A stretch of DNA of 64,000 bases from JAXLYE01 sp046351595 (GTDB lineage: Bacteria; Myxococcota_A; Polyangia; Palsa-1104; JAEUJZ01): NCBI GenBank assembly GCA_046351595.1, contig JAXLYE010000001.1:558001-622000 (forward strand). Direction: 5' to 3'. The translations under genes were made by a program, and so were the position numbers. Within the stretch, counting starts at the first letter, position 1; the number at the start of each line of letters is the position of its first letter. A model generated the notes under the pieces. It was given only the letters and a program-made list of their open reading frames with translations. It was not told the DNA's origin and searched no databases. Shown piece after piece: positions 8,096-20,881 of the stretch.

Positions 8096-8593
8096 ATGGA
8101 CGCGCTGCACACCTACTTCGACGGCGAGCGGCAGGCCGGCCTGTGCGCGGCGCTGCTCGGGCTGATCTCGTGCGCCTTTGCCACGTGGCTGTGGAGCACC
8201 ACCAGCACCTTCCGCGCGATGCTCGTGCCGCTCGGGCTCGTCGGGCTGATCCAGCTCGGGGTCGGCGTCGGGCTGTGGGTCAAGACGCCGGGTCAGGTGG
8301 CGACGCTGCAGAGCGCCCTCGGCCCGAGCCAGCCCGCGGCCGCGGCGCACACCGCGCGCAGCACCGAGATCGTGCGCATGGAGCGCGTCATGAAGAACTT
8401 CCTCGTCATCAAGGCCGTGGAGCTCGTGCTCATCGCGGTCGGGGTCGGGCTGATCTTCGGGGTGCGGCAGCGCGGCTGGGTCGTGGGCGTCGGCATGGGC
8501 CTGCTCGTCCAGGGCGCGGTCATGCTCGCCTTCGACGTCTTCGCCGAGGCCCGCGGCGAGCCCTACCTGGCCTGGCTGCGCTCCGCACCGTGA
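8096..8593 (+). CDS. small integral membrane protein, unknown function
   Basis: A 165-residue protein with four predicted membrane segments: LCAALLGLISCAFATWLW, LVPLGLVGLIQLGVGVGLWV, VIKAVELVLIAVGVGLIFGV and WVVGVGMGLLVQGAVMLAFD. A short charged loop between segments two and three contains RMERVMKN. No catalytic motif is visible. The gene stands alone between the lipoprotein cluster and a convergent acyltransferase gene. The start codon lies just after an extended -10 element and lacks a ribosome site. I do not recognise the family beyond membrane protein. Confidence 0.75.
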   Translation: MDALHTYFDGERQAGLCAALLGLISCAFATWLWSTTSTFRAMLVPLGLVGLIQLGVGVGLWVKTPGQVATLQSALGPSQPAAAAHTARSTEIVRMERVMKNFLVIKAVELVLIAVGVGLIFGVRQRGWVVGVGMGLLVQGAVMLAFDVFAEARGEPYLAWLRSAP

Positions 8594-8659
8594 GCGCGTC
8601 GGGCGCTTGGGGCCTGCGGCCTTGCAGCCCGGCGGCGCGTCAATAGATTGGCGGGCGCG

Positions 8660-9514
8660 CTATTGTTTTGGCCGCTCGTCGAGCTGCAGCGGATCTTCGA
8701 CCCAGTCGCGGAACAGCTCGAGGCTGCGGGCGCAGTACCAGCCGTCGGTGATGCGCTCGTCGAAGGTGTACTTGACGCTCAGCGTCTCGCGCGCGGTCAG
8801 GGCGCCGTCGCCGTCGAGCTCTCGCCGCGGCCTGACCTTGCCGACGACCGCGAAGAACGAGCAGGTCCCGTACTCGAACAGGTGGTGGTAGGCGCTGTCG
8901 AGGCCGATGCTCCCGAGGTTGGCCAGAAAGATCGAGCAGTACAGCGGATCCGGATCGATCAGCGACGCCGGCAAGAGGTTCCACGCGTCGAGGCCGCGCT
9001 GCAGCCACAAAAGGATCCGCAGGAGCGGCCCGGGCAGCCGCACCACCAGCGCGGTCTCGCGATCGGCCTGGCTCTGCTTGTCGCTGCGGCCGAAGCGCAC
9101 CGCCGCCTGCACCGCGTCCGCGACCTCGCGCGGGGTCTCGTCGCCGCGGAAGCGCAGCTTGGTCGTCGTCAGGCCGCCGGCGTCCGTGTGCTGCTTCTTG
9201 ATGGCGAACGACAGCTCGATGTGCCGGCGCTGGTACAGCGTCCCGCCGGTGACGAAGCGGTTGAGCTGCGGCCGCCGCGCGAACAGCCGCGCCATCGCGC
9301 ACAGGACGACGTGGAACAGCTTCAGCGACGAGTCCTCGCCCCCGTCTGCGTCCGCGGCGTTGGCCATCTCGAGGTAGCGCAGGGTCCGCGTCAGATCGAG
9401 CTCCTGCTCGAACAGCACGTAGCTCTCGTTGCGGGTGCGCAACAGGTACGGCATGAAGCGGCGCAGCGCAGAGACGTCGCGCACCTTCGAGCCATCGGGC
9501 CGCGTCCATAACAT
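8660..9514 (-). CDS. 2-oxoacid dehydrogenase E2-like acyltransferase domain protein, catalytic His replaced
   Basis: A 284-residue protein matching the catalytic (CAT) domain of E2 acyltransferases and CAT-like proteins but with no lipoyl or E1/E3-binding domain. Family landmarks include SFAIKKQHTDAGG, the nucleotide-like strand IFLANLGSIGLDSAYHHLFE and the C-terminal motif YTFDERITDGWYCARSL. In active enzymes that last motif reads D-H-x-x-x-D-G; here Glu replaces the catalytic His (DERITDG). The protein may therefore bind an acyl donor without standard catalysis, or use altered chemistry. Start at MLWTRPDGSK was preferred; 27 more residues upstream are in frame but look non-coding. It diverges from the OmpA-like gene across about 107 bases and has no operon partner. 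Confidence 0.75.
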   Translation of the reverse strand: MLWTRPDGSKVRDVSALRRFMPYLLRTRNESYVLFEQELDLTRTLRYLEMANAADADGGEDSSLKLFHVVLCAMARLFARRPQLNRFVTGGTLYQRRHIELSFAIKKQHTDAGGLTTTKLRFRGDETPREVADAVQAAVRFGRSDKQSQADRETALVVRLPGPLLRILLWLQRGLDAWNLLPASLIDPDPLYCSIFLANLGSIGLDSAYHHLFEYGTCSFFAVVGKVRPRRELDGDGALTARETLSVKYTFDERITDGWYCARSLELFRDWVEDPLQLDERPKQ

Positions 9515-9556
9515 GGCGACTTCGTAGCGTGAATCGGCGCAAGCTTCACGCAGAAG

Positions 9557-9587
9557 TTGATGCCTGGCCGAGCTCGCGTGATAGGAT
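9557..9587 (+). promoter_or_regulatory. candidate promoter of the OmpA-like gene
   Basis: TTGATG (-35) is followed after 19 bases by TAGGAT, which carries an upstream TG (TGATAGGAT). It lies 34 bases before the ATG of the OmpA-like gene, leaving room for a leader with the ribosome site GGAG at 9611-9614. Confidence 0.4.
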
Positions 9588-9621
9588 GCGCGCAATTTTT
9601 CGCCTTCTTCGGAGCAAAAGC

Positions 9622-12072
9622 ATGCGACGACGTGGAGTGGCCGCCCCGAGCCGGGCGGCGGCGGTGTGCTTGCTGGGCGCCTCGACCCTGACCGCGAGCG
9701 CGCCCGCCCTCGCCGACGAGCGGCCGAACGTGACGGAGCGACCCTTCGAGGCCGCCTTCATCCTCGGGGGACACTTCTTCTCCTCGACGAGCGCGCTCGG
9801 TCGCAGTGACTACGCGGCCCCGGGCGGCGCGATCCAGCACTCGGTGGCGCTCGGCGCGCGGCTCGGCTTCGCGCTCAGCTACCACTTCCTGCTCGAGGGC
9901 GAGTTCGTCGCGATGCCGACGCGCCTCGTCGAGAAGGACGCGCAGGTGCTGGCGTACACCGGGCGCGGGCACCTCCTGTTCCGCTACCCGCTCGGCGCGA
10001 CCGGGCGCTGGCAGCCGTTCGTGCTGGCCGGCGGCGGCGCCTTCGGCGTGCGCCCGGATCCGGGGCTGGTGCTCAAGAGCGAGGTGCTCGGCAGCTTCCA
10101 CACCGGCGGCGGTCTGCGCGTCGACCTGGGGCGCTACGTCGGGCTGCGGCTCGACGGGCGGCTGGTGCTGCTGCCCGAGGTGCGGACGCCGACGTTCACG
10201 CAGAACTACGAGGTCCTGGCCTCGGTCTACGGCCGCCTCGGGTTCTCGGACAAGCCGGCCGAGCCGCAGAAGCCGATCGACATCGACAACGACGGCGTCG
10301 CCGACAAGGAAGACAAGTGCCCGGCGCAGGCCGGCCCCGTCGAGAACGGCGGCTGCCCCGACACCGACGGCGATGCCGACACCGTCGCCGACCGCCTCGA
10401 CAAGTGCCCGGCGCAGGCCGGCCCCGTCGAGAACGGCGGCTGCCCCGACACCGATGCCGACAGCGACGGCGTCGTCGACCGCCTCGACAAGTGCCCGGCC
10501 GAGGTCGGGCCCAAGGCCAACAACGGCTGCCCCGACACCGATGCCGACGGCGACGGCGTCGTCGACCGCCTCGACAAGTGCCCGAGCGAGCCGGAAACCA
10601 AGAACAACTACCGCGACACCGACGGCTGCCCCGACGAGATCCCGGCCAGCCTGGCCAAGTTCGTCGACAAGAAGATCGAGGGCGTCACCTTCCTGCCCAA
10701 CAAGGCGGAGCTCGCGCCGTCGTCGTTCCCGGTGCTCGACCAGGCCGCCGCGGCGCTGCAGGAGAACGCCTCGGTGCGCGTCGAGGTCGGCGGCCACACC
10801 GACAACATCGGCGACCCGCAGGGCAACCTGACGCTGTCGCAGCAGCGCGCCGACGCGGTGAAGGCCTACCTGGAAACCAAGGGCATCAACCCGAGCCGGC
10901 TCACCGCGGTCGGCTACGGGTCGACGCGCCCCGTCGGTGACAACCGCACGCAGCAGGGCCGCGCGCAGAACCGCCGCGTCGAGTTCAAGCTGCTGCCGCC
11001 GACGCGCAGCGCCCCGGCCCCGACCGCTCCGGTCGCGCCGCGGCCGACGCAGGCTCCCGGGACCCCGGGCGCGCCGACCGCTCCGGCCACCCCGGGCGTG
11101 CCGACCGCCCCGGCGGTCCCCGGCGTGCCGACGGTGCCGGCGGTCCCGGGCGCGCCGACGCAGGCGCCGATCCCGACGGTCCCGGGCGCTCCGACCGTCC
11201 CGGCGGTGCCGACCGTCCCGGTGGTGCCGAGTGTGCCGACGGTGCCGAGCGCGCCGATGGTGCCGAGCGTCCCGGCGGTGCCCGGTGCGGCGGCGCAGGT
11301 GCCGACCCCGACGCTGCCTGCGGTCCCGGCGGCTCCGACGGCGCCGACCGCTCCGGCGGGCCCGGTTGCGCCGATCACGCCGACGGTCCCGGGTGCGGCG
11401 GTGCAGGCGCCGGTGCCTCCGGCCGCGGGCGTGCCCGGTGTCCCCGCGGTCGCCGTGCCCGTGCCGGCCGCCTCGCCGGATCAGGACAGCGACGGCGACG
11501 GGCTGCTCGACCGGCTGGATCGCTGCCCGAGCGAGCCCGAGACCCAGAACTTCTACCTCGACAGCGACGGCTGCCCCGACACCCTGCCAGCCAGCCTGCA
11601 GCGCTTCGTTGGCCAGCGCGTCGAGGGCGTCAGCTTCCTGCCCAACCAGGCGGTGCTCGCACCGACCTCGAACGCGGTGCTCGACCAGCTCGCCGCGGCG
11701 CTGCAGGAGAGCCCGACGGTGCGCATGGAGATCGGCGGCCACACCGACAACGTCGGCGACCCGCAGGTCAACCTGACGCTGTCGCAGCAGCGCGCCGACG
11801 CGGTGAAGCGGTACCTCGAGAGCAAGGGCGTCCGCGCTGACCGCGTGACCGGCGTGGGCTACGGCGCCACCCAGCCCATCGGCGACAACCAGACGTCGCA
11901 GGGCCGCGCCCAGAACCGCCGCGTCGAGTTCAAGCTGCTGCCCGAGACCGAGCGCGCCGCGCCGCCGCGCACCGCACCGCTCGCGCCGCAGCCCGCCGCT
12001 CCGACGACGTCGGCCGCGCCCCCGAACGCCCCCGCCGCACCGCCGGCGCCGCCGCCCGCGCAGCGGCCGTAG
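9622..12072 (+). CDS. OmpA-family outer-membrane protein with duplicated TSP3/OmpA-C modules
   Basis: An 816-residue exported protein. A signal peptide (LLGASTLTASAPALA) leads to an N-terminal beta-barrel-like region (residues about 45-210). Then come calcium-binding thrombospondin type-3 repeats (DIDNDGVADKEDKCP and three more), and an OmpA C-terminal peptidoglycan-binding domain at about 343-458 with VGGHTDNIGD and NRRVEFKLLPP. A Pro/Val/Ala-rich linker of about 160 residues (PTVPAVPTVP style) follows, then a second, shorter TSP3 stretch (DQDSDGDGLLDRLDRCP) and a second complete OmpA-C domain (about 655-774, IGGHTDNVGD). The start was set by GGAG seven bases upstream. Such proteins tether the outer membrane to the cell wall. 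Two wall-binding heads on one barrel are unusual. Confidence 0.9.
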   Translation: MRRRGVAAPSRAAAVCLLGASTLTASAPALADERPNVTERPFEAAFILGGHFFSSTSALGRSDYAAPGGAIQHSVALGARLGFALSYHFLLEGEFVAMPTRLVEKDAQVLAYTGRGHLLFRYPLGATGRWQPFVLAGGGAFGVRPDPGLVLKSEVLGSFHTGGGLRVDLGRYVGLRLDGRLVLLPEVRTPTFTQNYEVLASVYGRLGFSDKPAEPQKPIDIDNDGVADKEDKCPAQAGPVENGGCPDTDGDADTVADRLDKCPAQAGPVENGGCPDTDADSDGVVDRLDKCPAEVGPKANNGCPDTDADGDGVVDRLDKCPSEPETKNNYRDTDGCPDEIPASLAKFVDKKIEGVTFLPNKAELAPSSFPVLDQAAAALQENASVRVEVGGHTDNIGDPQGNLTLSQQRADAVKAYLETKGINPSRLTAVGYGSTRPVGDNRTQQGRAQNRRVEFKLLPPTRSAPAPTAPVAPRPTQAPGTPGAPTAPATPGVPTAPAVPGVPTVPAVPGAPTQAPIPTVPGAPTVPAVPTVPVVPSVPTVPSAPMVPSVPAVPGAAAQVPTPTLPAVPAAPTAPTAPAGPVAPITPTVPGAAVQAPVPPAAGVPGVPAVAVPVPAASPDQDSDGDGLLDRLDRCPSEPETQNFYLDSDGCPDTLPASLQRFVGQRVEGVSFLPNQAVLAPTSNAVLDQLAAALQESPTVRMEIGGHTDNVGDPQVNLTLSQQRADAVKRYLESKGVRADRVTGVGYGATQPIGDNQTSQGRAQNRRVEFKLLPETERAAPPRTAPLAPQPAAPTTSAAPPNAPAAPPAPPPAQRP

Positions 12073-12088
12073 GTCCTCCGCAACAAGA

Positions 12089-12112
12089 CGCCCGCCGATC
12101 AGGTCGCGGGCG
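12089..12112. terminator. hairpin between convergent genes
   Basis: CGCCCGC and GCGGGCG form a perfect 7-bp stem with a ten-base loop, 17 bases after the stop of the OmpA-like gene and before the stop of the opposing PEGA gene. There is no strong T-tract, so it is a terminator by position and stem only. Confidence 0.45.
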
Positions 12113-12136
12113 AACTCTCTGACTCAGTCCAACGAG

Positions 12137-13838
12137 CTACCGCAGGCGCTCCCCCGGGGCCGCCCACAGCGCTACGCCCAGACCGGCGAGCAGCAGGCCG
12201 GTGCCGAGCAGCGGCGCGCCGGCGCTGCGCAGCGAGTCCGAGCCGCCGCAGCCGTCACCGGTGCTGGCGTCGCAGCTGCCGGCGCGGTAGAGGCCGACGG
12301 CGCCCAGGCCGATGAAGGTCGCGCCCAGCGCCGCGGCCGTGGCGCCGACGCCGATGCGCCAGCGCGGTCGCGGCGCGCGCGTCTCGTCCGTCGGCGCAGC
12401 GGCCCGCACCGCGGCCAGCGGGGTCACCGGCTCCGGCCGGACGGCGCGCGCCTGGGTCGGGGTCCGCTCGGGCGCGACCGGAGGCGGCCGTGGCGGCGTC
12501 GAGCGCGCGGCTCCCTCGGCAGGCTCGGCGGGGTGCGAATCGATGAGCGGCTGCCCCGGCTCGTCGAGGGGCCCTTGGGACCCGGGGGGCCCGGGGAGCG
12601 CAGGCGTCGAGGCCTCGTGCAGCACCGCGTCCAGGGCCGCGCCGCGCCCCGGATCGACCACGACCTCGTTGGTGTAGGGCGCAAAGCCGGTCTTGCTGAC
12701 GGTCAGCGCGTGCTCGCCAGCGAAGGCCGGGTGGCGCAGCGGCGTCTGGCCCAGCGACAGGCCGTTCAGCAGCACCTCGCCGCCGGGCGGCACCGACGTG
12801 ACCTCGAACAGCCCGAGCGGCCGGTGCAGGCCGCGGCGCAGCGCCTCGGCGACCAGGCTGAAGGTGCGGGCGCCCGCCTGCTCCAGCGTGCAGCCGTCGC
12901 AGTCGAGCTCCGCGTCGGCGGCGAAGTCGCGCACCTGCGCGTCGAACAGCCGCACCCCGAGCGCGAAGCCGCCGCCCGTCGACGTGGCGCGCACCGAGAG
13001 GATGTGCCGCAGTCCGTGCTGCTGCGCCAGCGTGTGCAGGCAGGCGGCGCTCGCGCAGCGCGGATCCAGGGGCTGCGCCAGCGCGCCGTAGTAGCCGAGC
13101 GGCACCAGGTGCTGCGCCCGCAGCGCCCGCGTCGCCTCACCGGTCAGCGCCTGCGCCGTGGCCTCGCCCGGTCCCGGCCCCGGCTCGCCGCCGGTGTCGA
13201 CCACCAGGCCCACCGCCGGTGTCGCGGTGACCGCGCCGGCCGCCCCGACGAAGCGCAGCAGCGCTCCGCGCCCGGCGGTGATCGTGACCGTGCTGCGCAG
13301 CTCCCGACCGCCCAGCCGCAGCCGCACCTCGTGCGGACCCGGGCCGAGCAGCAGCGGCTGCGACAGCGGCAGCGCCCCGAGCAGCCGCCCGTCGACGGAG
13401 AGCAGGGCGCGGCGCGGCCCGAGCACGCTCAGCTCGCCGCTCGGCGCCCGCTTCTGCGCGAGCACCGCCTCGCTGCGCCGCAAAAGCTCCTCGGACAGCG
13501 ACCCGGGCCGCGCGTCGCGCCGGCAGCGCCGGAGCAGATCCTGCGCGGCGAGCTCCTGCCCGCCCTCGGCCGCGACCAGCCCGAGCTGGCAGAGCAGCCC
13601 CGGCGAGAGCTCGCGCGCGTACGCCTGCTCGAGCCGCGCCTGCGCGCCGCCCGCGACCGCCGAGCCCGTCGATGCCGCGGCCTGGCCCGCCGAGCGCACG
13701 GCCGGCGGCGCTCGCCGCACCGGTCGCTCCCTGGCCTTGGCCCCGACCCCGACCCCGGTCCCGGCCACGCCGTCGCCTGGCCCGCACAGCATGAGCAGCG
13801 TCGAGCCGAGCCAGGCTGCCCGACGCGCCTTCCCCCCG

Positions 13839-13852
<14 letters not shown>
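12137..13852 (-). CDS. exported PEGA-domain protein, partner of the upstream kinase
   Basis: A 571-residue envelope protein. After a signal-like start (AAWLGSTLLMLCGPGDGVAG) there is a helical region (residues about 70-135), a PEGA-like beta unit (LLSVDGRLLGALPLSQPLLL), a central domain resembling a stress/TolB-N-like module with paired cysteines (LDCDGCTLE), a second PEGA unit (VPPGGEVLLNGLSLGQTPLR), a Pro-rich linker and two C-terminal membrane segments (VGATAAALGATFIGLGAVGL and LLGTGLLLAGLGVALWA). Its ATG lies inside the last codons of the kinase gene (14-base overlap), so the two are coupled. The same architecture recurs in the PEGA gene at 40.5-42.1 kb beside another kinase. PEGA domains bind envelope surfaces or display; the exact role is unknown. 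Confidence 0.82.
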
Positions 13853-17606
<3,754 letters not shown>

Positions 17607-17896
17607 CAGCCGCCCCCCGGCGCGGTGCGCTCGCTGGCTCGGCGGCCCCCCAAGGGGTCACACGTGGCGCGGACACACTCCATGACGCTGGCATAGTATC
17701 GCACGGCCGCGTCGGTGCGAGCACCGGCTTTTTTAGACGGACGCGCCCGGCGCGGGCTGCGCCATCGTTCCGCACGCGACGGCGGGCGGTGCGAACTCCG
17801 AGGCGGGCATCGCGCGCAGCGACCGCAGTGACCGCAGCGTCTGCAGCGACCGCAGTGTCTGCGACGCTGGGCGCTGCCGTCGCTACGTCGCTGTCT
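17607..17896. other. intergenic region upstream of the kinase/PEGA pair
   Basis: About 290 bases between two minus-strand genes. On the minus strand TACTAT (17693-17698) is a possible -10 for the kinase gene, about 86 bases upstream, without a clear -35. A 15-base direct repeat GCAGCGACCGCAGTG occurs at 17816 and 17843 (27-base period). A plus-strand terminator is annotated separately. Confidence 0.4.
17711..17734 (+). terminator. textbook intrinsic terminator on the plus strand with no plus-strand gene
   Basis: GTCGGTG and CACCGGC pair around the tetraloop CGAG and are followed at once by TTTTTT. The flanking genes are both on the minus strand, where this structure has no T-tract. It would stop a transcript coming from the kinase side, either antisense transcription or an unannotated small RNA. 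Confidence 0.5.
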
Positions 17897-19156
17897 TCAG
17901 GGCGCGCCCTGCGGGACCTGGTAGCTCCAGACGAACTTCTTCGGCGCGGCCTCGGAGAACGGCGGGAAGCGCAGCTTGCGCACCTGGTCGGTGATGCAGC
18001 GGCCCGTCGTCGTCGAGCCGAGCGTCCCGAGGATGTCCGCCTTCTGCACCGAGCCCGTGGGCTCGACGGCGATGCTGATCGTGAGCATCGAGCCGAAGGC
18101 GTCCTGCGCGCAGGTCTTCCACTTGGACTCGGCGGCGACCATGATCTGGCGCTGGATCTGCGGCGTCAGCGACGGTACCGGCTCCAGGCTGACGGCCTCG
18201 CCCTTGCCTTTTTTATCGGGCTTGTCGGGCTTGTCGGGCGGCTTCTTCTCGGGCGTCACCGGCCGCGCCGCGACCTTGGTGTCTTTCGGGTCTTTGGGCA
18301 CGGCGCCCTTGTCCGGGTGGCCCTTGTCGGGTCGGGACGTGGTATGGCGGGCGTCACCCGGCTCGCCGCCGTGGCCGGGCGCGGGCCGCGTCGACGTCGG
18401 CTCGCTCGGAGCAGCCGGCGCGGTTGGCTCGACGGGGACGACCGGGACCGGCGCCGGCGGCTGGCTGCGACCCGAGGTCCCGCTCGGGCTCTGCGCTCCC
18501 GTCGAGGTCGCGAGCTCGGGCGCGCTCGGCTTGCCGGGCAGCGCGACCGCCGCGATCGCCGCGGCCACCGCCACCGCGCCCAGGCCGCCGAGCAGCAGCC
18601 AGGGCTTGCGCGCAGGTGCGGCCGCCGGCAGCGTGCCAGCCGCGGGCGCCGCGACCTGCACGCCCGGCGGCGTCATCCCGTACGGCGTCGGCAGCGGCGT
18701 CAGCGCCAGCGGGCCCGAAACCTGGCTCGGCAGCGGCCGCGGCATCGACTGCGCGCTCGCCGGGCCGAGCACCGGCGACGGAGTCCGCCCGGAGGCCGCC
18801 GCCGCCACAGGCTCGGGAACCGGCGAGGCGCTCGCGGCGGCCCGCTCGGGCAGGCGGACCCCGGGCAGTGGCGCCGACGGCAGCTTGTCGGGCAGGCGGA
18901 CGCCGGGCAGCGGCGCGCGCGACAGCGGCGCCGAAGACGGCGCGACCACCACCGGGGCCGGGGCCGGGGCCGCGACCGCCGTGGGCCCGCTCCCCGTCTG
19001 CGGCAGGATGCCGCCCAGGCCCGGCTGCGTCGTCCGCAGCGAGCGCGGCACCTGCGCAACGGCCGGCACCGGCGCGTCCTCGCCCTGGATGGAGGCGGTC
19101 CCCAGGCCGGGCACGGGCGCCGGGAGCGGGGTGGTCTCGGGGTCGTGGTTGTTCAT
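17897..19156 (-). CDS. AgmX/PglI-type C-terminal domain protein with one membrane segment
   Basis: A 419-residue protein. The N-terminal 180 residues are Pro/Ala/Val-rich and disordered, containing a repeated PLPGVRLP element (twice). A single membrane segment lies at WLLLGGLGAVAVAAAIAAVA. After a Lys/Asp/Pro-rich spacer (DKPDKPDKKGKGEA) the last 110 residues form the TonB-like domain seen at the ends of myxobacterial AgmX and PglI: LTISIAVEPTGSVQKADI with a cysteine before it (KTCAQ) and another in GRCITDQVRKLRFPPF. AgmX/PglI proteins function in gliding and polarity; this protein has no other part of them, so only the domain is transferable. Start at MNNHDPETTP; the upstream in-frame residues look non-coding. 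Confidence 0.78.
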   Translation of the reverse strand: MNNHDPETTPLPAPVPGLGTASIQGEDAPVPAVAQVPRSLRTTQPGLGGILPQTGSGPTAVAAPAPAPVVVAPSSAPLSRAPLPGVRLPDKLPSAPLPGVRLPERAAASASPVPEPVAAAASGRTPSPVLGPASAQSMPRPLPSQVSGPLALTPLPTPYGMTPPGVQVAAPAAGTLPAAAPARKPWLLLGGLGAVAVAAAIAAVALPGKPSAPELATSTGAQSPSGTSGRSQPPAPVPVVPVEPTAPAAPSEPTSTRPAPGHGGEPGDARHTTSRPDKGHPDKGAVPKDPKDTKVAARPVTPEKKPPDKPDKPDKKGKGEAVSLEPVPSLTPQIQRQIMVAAESKWKTCAQDAFGSMLTISIAVEPTGSVQKADILGTLGSTTTGRCITDQVRKLRFPPFSEAAPKKFVWSYQVPQGAP

Positions 19157-19462
19157 GGCGACCAGAGCGGTGCGGCCCGCAACCAGAGGGCGCACAGAGG
19201 CGAACGACTCATTATCGCACCAAAGGCCCGGCAATAACCAGGGCCCGACGCGTGCAAGAGCGCGTGTTGTCGGCCGCTTCGTCGGGCCGCGCTGCGTCGG
19301 GCGAGGCACGCCGGGCAGCGATGACCGGCGACGGCCCGCGCCGGTCTGCCACTCGACCCGACACGGCCGGCAGAGGCCGAAAAGACCTGACGCCCCAAGC
19401 GACCGCGCGGACCTGCGCGACGCCGGCCTGCAGCCCGGCGCCGGTGTCCGAGCCGGCCCGCT
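19157..19462. other. intergenic region between the AgmX-tail and SprT-like genes
   Basis: About 300 bases without a credible gene. It holds the likely promoter of the AgmX-tail gene and, toward the SprT-like stop, a GC-rich inverted repeat (ACCGGC at 19324 with GCCGGT at 19340) without a T-tract. Confidence 0.4.
19212..19217 (-). promoter_or_regulatory. candidate -10 for the AgmX-tail gene
   Basis: Read on the minus strand, GATAAT with a TG two bases before it (TGCGATAAT) lies 55 bases before the ATG. A weak -35-like TGGTTA is 18 bases upstream. Confidence 0.35.
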
Positions 19463-20881
19463 TCAGCGCCGCGCCGGCGGCAGCGCCCGCGGGCCCGCGC
19501 TCGCGCCCGACGACGACGGCGCCCGCAGCGGCCGGTGCAGGACCAGCTCGCGCCCGGCGCGCTGGCCCTCCTGACGCGCCTCGGTGCGCGGCTGCCCCTT
19601 CTGGTAGACGCGGCGGACGTGCGGGTGGCGGCGGCGGAAGAAGACGTCGAGGTCGGCGTCGCCGCACCACACCAGACCCTCGGTGCGCTGCGCCTTCTCC
19701 TGCACCGCCAGCCGCTCGGCGAAGCCCAGCATCACGCCGGCGATGTACGTGCGGCGGTCGCGATCGAGCCGCAGGCCGGCGCGCTGTTTGTGCTCGCTCC
19801 ACAGCCGCTCCCCGGCCGCGTGCAGGAAGTCGTGCACGTAGGACGCCAGCTCCAGGTTCTCGACCGAGCCGCAGACCTCGAGCACGCTGCCGCGCCGCGC
19901 CGCCAGCGGATCGTAGCTCTGCACCCAGATCGCCTCGACGAAGAAGTGGCGGCCGAGGATCATCGCCACCAGGCGGGCGCTCTCGTCGACGCGGGCGCGC
20001 ACCGGGCCGAGGTGGCGGAAGCTGTAGCCGCGCGCCCGGCCGCCCTCGCGCGCGTGCCGGCCGTCTCTAGCATTCCGCGCATCGTGGGCATCGCGGGCCG
20101 CCCGGGCGCCGAGGTTGTGCTTGAGCAGGAGCCGCTGCGCCTCCTGCATCGCCGCCTCGGCCTCGTGCACGTTGCTGCTCTCGGCCAGCGCCAGAAGGCG
20201 CGCCACCCGCTGCAGCAGCTTGGTTTCGGCGCTGGCGGCCCCGTCGCCCGCTCCCGGCGGCGGCTCGGGCAGGCCCGAGGCCGTCGCGTCGATGCCCAGG
20301 CGCTCGCACACCGCCTGGAACGCCGGCCCGTGCGCGGTTTCGTGGCAGTCCGCCGAGCCGTCGACATCGTGGCCGGACTTAGACACACCGCGCGCTCCCC
20401 CGCGCGGTCCCAAGATCTCGTGCACGTACTGGTGCGCCATCTCGTGCTTGAGGACCTCGAGCACGACGCCCCACGGCCGGGACATCACCAGATCCTCGGC
20501 CAGCGACAGGGTGCGCGTCGCGGCCTGCCACATGCCGAGCCGGCTCTGGCCGGGGTGCAGGCCGATCGTCGGCGGCAAGAGCGCGCTGCGGAAGTGCGAG
20601 CCGTTGATGAAGTGCCAGGCCCGCGCGAGCTCACGCACCACCGCGGCCCGCAGCTCGGCCGACAGGCGCGCGGGGTCCGAGCGCGGCGGCGCGGCGCGGC
20701 CGGCCCCAGCGTCACCAGCAGCGGCAGCGGGGTCGGAAGCAGGCGGAGGGGACGTCGAGCTCGTCGCGGCAGCGCCCCCGCCGCCCGGCCCGGCCCCGGT
20801 CCCGTCGCGGGTCGGCGGGGCCTGAGCAGGGCTGGCGGTCGCGGCGCTGCCGTCGGCGGGAAACGGCAGGGAGGTCTGCAT
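19463..20881 (-). CDS. SprT-like zinc metalloprotease fused to a DUF2786 domain
   Basis: A 472-residue protein. After a Gly/Ala/Pro-rich N-terminus (about 75 residues) comes a SprT-like domain: AWHFINGSHFRSALLPPTIG, then the zinc/catalytic motif LEVLKHEMAHQYVHE (HExxH) and a downstream CHETAHGPAF that supplies the third His ligand. A DUF2786 domain follows (LLQRVARLLALAESSNVHEA with AQRLLLKHNL), then a further helical domain and a basic tail rich in Arg and Gln. SprT/Spartan-type proteases in other organisms cleave DNA-bound proteins; whether this one does is inference. Start at MQTSLPFPAD; the 34 residues before it in frame look non-coding. It diverges from the DUF507 gene. Confidence 0.82.
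   Translation of the reverse strand: MQTSLPFPADGSAATASPAQAPPTRDGTGAGPGGGGAAATSSTSPPPASDPAAAAGDAGAGRAAPPRSDPARLSAELRAAVVRELARAWHFINGSHFRSALLPPTIGLHPGQSRLGMWQAATRTLSLAEDLVMSRPWGVVLEVLKHEMAHQYVHEILGPRGGARGVSKSGHDVDGSADCHETAHGPAFQAVCERLGIDATASGLPEPPPGAGDGAASAETKLLQRVARLLALAESSNVHEAEAAMQEAQRLLLKHNLGARAARDAHDARNARDGRHAREGGRARGYSFRHLGPVRARVDESARLVAMILGRHFFVEAIWVQSYDPLAARRGSVLEVCGSVENLELASYVHDFLHAAGERLWSEHKQRAGLRLDRDRRTYIAGVMLGFAERLAVQEKAQRTEGLVWCGDADLDVFFRRRHPHVRRVYQKGQPRTEARQEGQRAGRELVLHRPLRAPSSSGASAGPRALPPARR

Noticed and set aside
17816..17857. Regulatory iteron-like repeats upstream of the kinase gene
   Set aside because: Only two 15-base copies with GC-rich simple sequence; not enough to call an operator.
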